A program made the position numbers and the translations under genes. From an uncultured Brevibacterium sp. (lineage in GTDB: Bacteria > Actinomycetota > Actinomycetes > Actinomycetales > Brevibacteriaceae): a stretch of 14,838 nucleotides of DNA. Shown here one piece after another: positions 12,627 to 14,838 of this stretch. The notes under the pieces are model-generated. The model did no database searches. It was not told where the DNA came from and worked only from the letters and a program-made list of their open reading frames with translations. The stretch is from assembly GCA_902489185.1 (NCBI GenBank), contig CABTZC010000017.1, positions 1-14,838 of the forward strand, read 5' to 3'. Every line of letters begins with the position of its first letter. Positions within the stretch are counted from its first letter, which is position 1.

Positions 12627-14723
12627 ATGCGAATTCGCACACTTGCCGCCGCTGTCACAGCGTGCGCGATTACTGGAAGCCCGGTAGTTGCACTGGCGCA
12701 GCCGGCACCGGAAAACCTTGACCTGAGTTTCCTTGCAACAACCGACGTGCACGGACACATTTACGACTTCGACTACTTCACCGACCAGCCTTACCCGTCA
12801 GACGATTCACTGGGCCTCACCCACGTGAACTCAATCGTGAAGAAGGTACGCGCCGACCGTGGAGCCGACAAGGTTTTCGTCTTCGACAACGGTGACAGCA
12901 TCCAGGGAAGCCCGCTCACAAGCTACTACGCCAACCAGGAAAACATCCTGAAGACTGGCGAAGAGCACCCAATGGCTACAGCAAACAACATGATCGGCTA
13001 CGACGCTCAGGTTGTCGGAAACCACGAATTTAACTACGGGCTCGAGTTTCTCAAGCGCTACCAGAGCCAGGTCGACTTCCCACTCGTGGGCGCCAACGTC
13101 ATCGACGACGCTACCGGCAAACCGATGTTCGACCCATACACCATTGTTGAACGTGAAATTGACGGAAAAACCGTCAAGGTGGGTGTCGTTGGTGTGACCC
13201 CTCCTGGGTCCGCGGTTTGGGATAAGCAGCACCTGGAAGGCAAGGCACACTTCGATGACATCGTGTCCTCTGCAAAGAAGTGGGCTCCCAAGGCAAAAGA
13301 GGCCGGTGCCGACGTCGTGGTCGCCCTCGCCCACTCCGGTAAGGACCCGGAAGGTTCTACATGGAACCCCAAAGCTAAGACCGACGACCTTGCCACCTCG
13401 GTCGCCCGCGAAGTTCCCGACATTGACATTGTGATCGCAGGCCACTCACACCAAGACGAACCTGAAGAGTATGTCGAGCAGGTAGACGGCACACAGGCTC
13501 TGGTGACGCAGCCTAAGTTCTGGGCACGCTCCGTCTCCGAGGTGGATCTCTCCCTGGCGCCAAATGGCAAGGGTGGATTCGAGGTTGACTGGTCTGAAGA
13601 TAACAAACCTAAAGTGACCCCACACTACTCAGGCGAAGCTCCAGAAGATCAGGAACTCAAGGACGCGCTGAAGGTTCCACACGAGAAGACGGTCAAGCAC
13701 GTGAACAAGGTCGTTGGTCAGGCGACCGAAACCATGAGCGCTAAGACTTCGCGTTACGAAGACACCGCGATCGTGGACTTCATTTCCCACGTGCAAGCCG
13801 ACACTGTTCGCAACGCTCTCAAGGACAGCGAATACAAAGACCTGCCTGTCATTTCGCAGGCGTCGCCATTTAGCCGTACCGCAGAGTTCAAGAAGGGCGA
13901 TGTCACGATCCGCGACGTTGCAGGCCTGTACGTGTACGACAACACACTTTCGGGTGTGAAGATCAACGGTAAGCAGCTGCGTGAGTACCTCGAATGGTCG
14001 GCGCGCTACTTCAAGCAGGTTGATGAAGGCGCTGACTTCAACCCCGAGGAAGTCACCAATGCACGCGACGACGAACGCGGACGTGACATTCCAGACTACT
14101 CGTACGACGCTGTCACCGGCGTGAAGTACGACATCAACATCTCTAAGCCGGTTGGCGAGCGCATTGAAAATCTGCGTTTGGAAGATGGCTCTGAGCTCAA
14201 GGATTCCGACGAGTTCATCATGGCGATCAACAACTACCGTGCGTCCGGTGGTTCGGGCTACCCTGTCAGTGATCTGCCCGAGGTGTACCACGACCAGATT
14301 GCGATCCGCGAAGCAATCGTTGATTGGACTGTGAAAAACAAGGTCATCGACCCCAAGGACTTCTTCGTCGAAAGCTGGTGGCTGACCTCGTCGACCCGCC
14401 CTGTTGACGAAGAACCCGGCGAAGAACCAGGCGAAGAAAAGCCGGGTGAAGACAAGCCGGGTGAGGAAAAGCCAAGCGAGGATCCAACTGAAGGCACACC
14501 AACGGACAAGCCTTCCGAGGACGCTCCTTCGCAGAAGCCAGGTGACGACTCAAACGACTCCAACGGCACCAACGATTCGGAAGGCTCTGACAACGAAGCT
14601 GGCAAGGATTCCTCAAACCCACTGCCACGCACCGGTGCGCAGATAGGTGTTGCACTGGGCGTCGGTGTGGCCCTCCTTGCAGCAGGTGCCGTAATTTCGG
14701 TAGCTACTCGTCGCAAGAACTAA
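12627..14723 (+). CDS. Cell-wall-anchored CpdB-like 2',3'-cyclic nucleotide phosphodiesterase / nucleotidase
   Basis: This 698-residue secreted enzyme has a signal peptide at 1-24 (cleavage likely ALA|Q). The calcineurin-type metallophosphatase domain (about 31-290) shows D40/H42 (TTDVHGH), D87/D90 (DNGD), N132-H133-E134, H236 and GHSH with H273/H275, giving a complete two-metal site. The block VWDKQHLEGK and the FDYF stretch after TTDVHGH favour CpdB-type over UshA-type proteins. The 5'-nucleotidase C-terminal domain (about 365-565) ends with NNYRASGGSGYP (substrate-binding). Residues 592-665 are an acidic Pro/Glu/Lys then Ser/Asp/Asn linker, followed by LPRTG (666-670), a hydrophobic helix and RRKN, a sortase signal. 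The ribosome site is weak. Likely roles are scavenging of extracellular nucleotides and hydrolysis of cyclic (di)nucleotides. Confidence 0.88.
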   Translation: MRIRTLAAAVTACAITGSPVVALAQPAPENLDLSFLATTDVHGHIYDFDYFTDQPYPSDDSLGLTHVNSIVKKVRADRGADKVFVFDNGDSIQGSPLTSYYANQENILKTGEEHPMATANNMIGYDAQVVGNHEFNYGLEFLKRYQSQVDFPLVGANVIDDATGKPMFDPYTIVEREIDGKTVKVGVVGVTPPGSAVWDKQHLEGKAHFDDIVSSAKKWAPKAKEAGADVVVALAHSGKDPEGSTWNPKAKTDDLATSVAREVPDIDIVIAGHSHQDEPEEYVEQVDGTQALVTQPKFWARSVSEVDLSLAPNGKGGFEVDWSEDNKPKVTPHYSGEAPEDQELKDALKVPHEKTVKHVNKVVGQATETMSAKTSRYEDTAIVDFISHVQADTVRNALKDSEYKDLPVISQASPFSRTAEFKKGDVTIRDVAGLYVYDNTLSGVKINGKQLREYLEWSARYFKQVDEGADFNPEEVTNARDDERGRDIPDYSYDAVTGVKYDINISKPVGERIENLRLEDGSELKDSDEFIMAINNYRASGGSGYPVSDLPEVYHDQIAIREAIVDWTVKNKVIDPKDFFVESWWLTSSTRPVDEEPGEEPGEEKPGEDKPGEEKPSEDPTEGTPTDKPSEDAPSQKPGDDSNDSNGTNDSEGSDNEAGKDSSNPLPRTGAQIGVALGVGVALLAAGAVISVATRRKN
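14409..14486 (+). repeat. Degenerate tandem repeat encoding the wall-spanning linker
   Basis: Twelve- to fifteen-base units encode successive (K)PGE(E/D) and KPSED blocks: EEPG, EEPG, EEKPG, EDKPG, EEKPS. Such Pro-rich repeats typically span the peptidoglycan in sortase-anchored proteins and can change in copy number by recombination or slippage. Confidence 0.7.
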
Positions 14724-14745
14724 GCAAAGAAAACTGAATAGTATA

Positions 14746-14810
14746 GGCGGGGGGGGGGGGAAGAGCAGCCACCCCCCCCCCTCCTTCCCCCCGCCCCCCC
14801 CCGCCATTAT
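14746..14810. repeat. G-tract/C-tract inverted repeat downstream of the nucleotidase
   Basis: A GGC followed by twelve G (14746-14760) is followed by C runs of 10 (14772-14781), 6 (14787-14792) and 9 (14794-14802). The first 12 bases (14746-14757) pair perfectly with 14794-14805, including the interrupting C/G, and ATTATTT follows. A hairpin terminator is possible. So is a low-quality or artefactual contig end, since such homopolymers are rare in otherwise normal sequence. Nothing coding is seen from 14724 to the window end. Confidence 0.5.
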
Positions 14811-14838
14811 TTCCGCAACCGATTCGATTATATCGGCC

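Noticed and set aside
12831..14291. Long minus-strand frames opposite the nucleotidase gene
   Set aside because: They shadow a complete enzyme gene, encode low-information Val/Arg-rich sequence and have no family likeness.
1..14838. tRNA genes, CRISPR array, insertion sequence or phage-type genes
   Set aside because: All intergenic gaps are under 160 bases and contain no cloverleaf, regular repeat-spacer pattern, transposase or integrase.

Overview
The window looks like chromosomal DNA of a moderately GC-rich actinomycete, probably a Micrococcales-type genus (an inference from the gene set). The clearest marker is an S-(hydroxymethyl)mycothiol dehydrogenase-type gene, because mycothiol is the actinobacterial thiol. 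It also has a cysS-rlmB pair with an actinobacterial-style basic N-terminal extension on RlmB, a NSS transporter with a MetS-type small subunit, a baeRF-type protein, and three genes that appear to be transcribed without a leader. Coding density is high. No gap exceeds 160 bases, and I see no tRNA, rRNA, CRISPR array, transposase or integrase.

Layout. (1) 1-1871: two LacI-family regulators on the minus strand, joined by a 4-base ATGA overlap; the second runs off the left edge. They are divergent from (2) an NAD(P)-dependent SDR oxidoreductase (1872-2663), the obvious candidate target. (3) 2689-5063: cysS-rlmB on the minus strand, 2 bases apart, convergent with the SDR gene. (4) 5221-6896: a sodium-coupled amino acid transporter followed by a 35-residue small membrane subunit, overlapping by ATGA. 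(5) 6955-8755: a mycothiol-dependent formaldehyde dehydrogenase overlapping a metallo-beta-lactamase-fold hydrolase, a detoxification pair. (6) 8807-11356: an NhaC-type antiporter and a sucrase/ferredoxin-like [2Fe-2S] protein, closely spaced, ending in a small intrinsic-terminator-like hairpin. (7) 11407-12492: a baeRF family 3-like release-factor homologue with its own leaderless promoter. (8) 12627-14723: a secreted CpdB-like nucleotide phosphohydrolase anchored to the cell wall by LPRTG. (9) 14724-14838: an unusual G-tract/C-tract region that folds as a hairpin or is a sequencing/assembly artefact.

The most informative observations are these: a repeated promoter geometry (TANNNT exactly 6 bases before the start codon, no Shine-Dalgarno) at three genes; two coupled LacI paralogues whose hinge regions are shortened or missing; a wall-anchored CpdB-like enzyme of a type known in streptococci to degrade extracellular cyclic dinucleotides; and the terminal homopolymer structure. 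I did not find a clearly new multi-gene system. Most of the window is housekeeping and transport genes with some unusual details.
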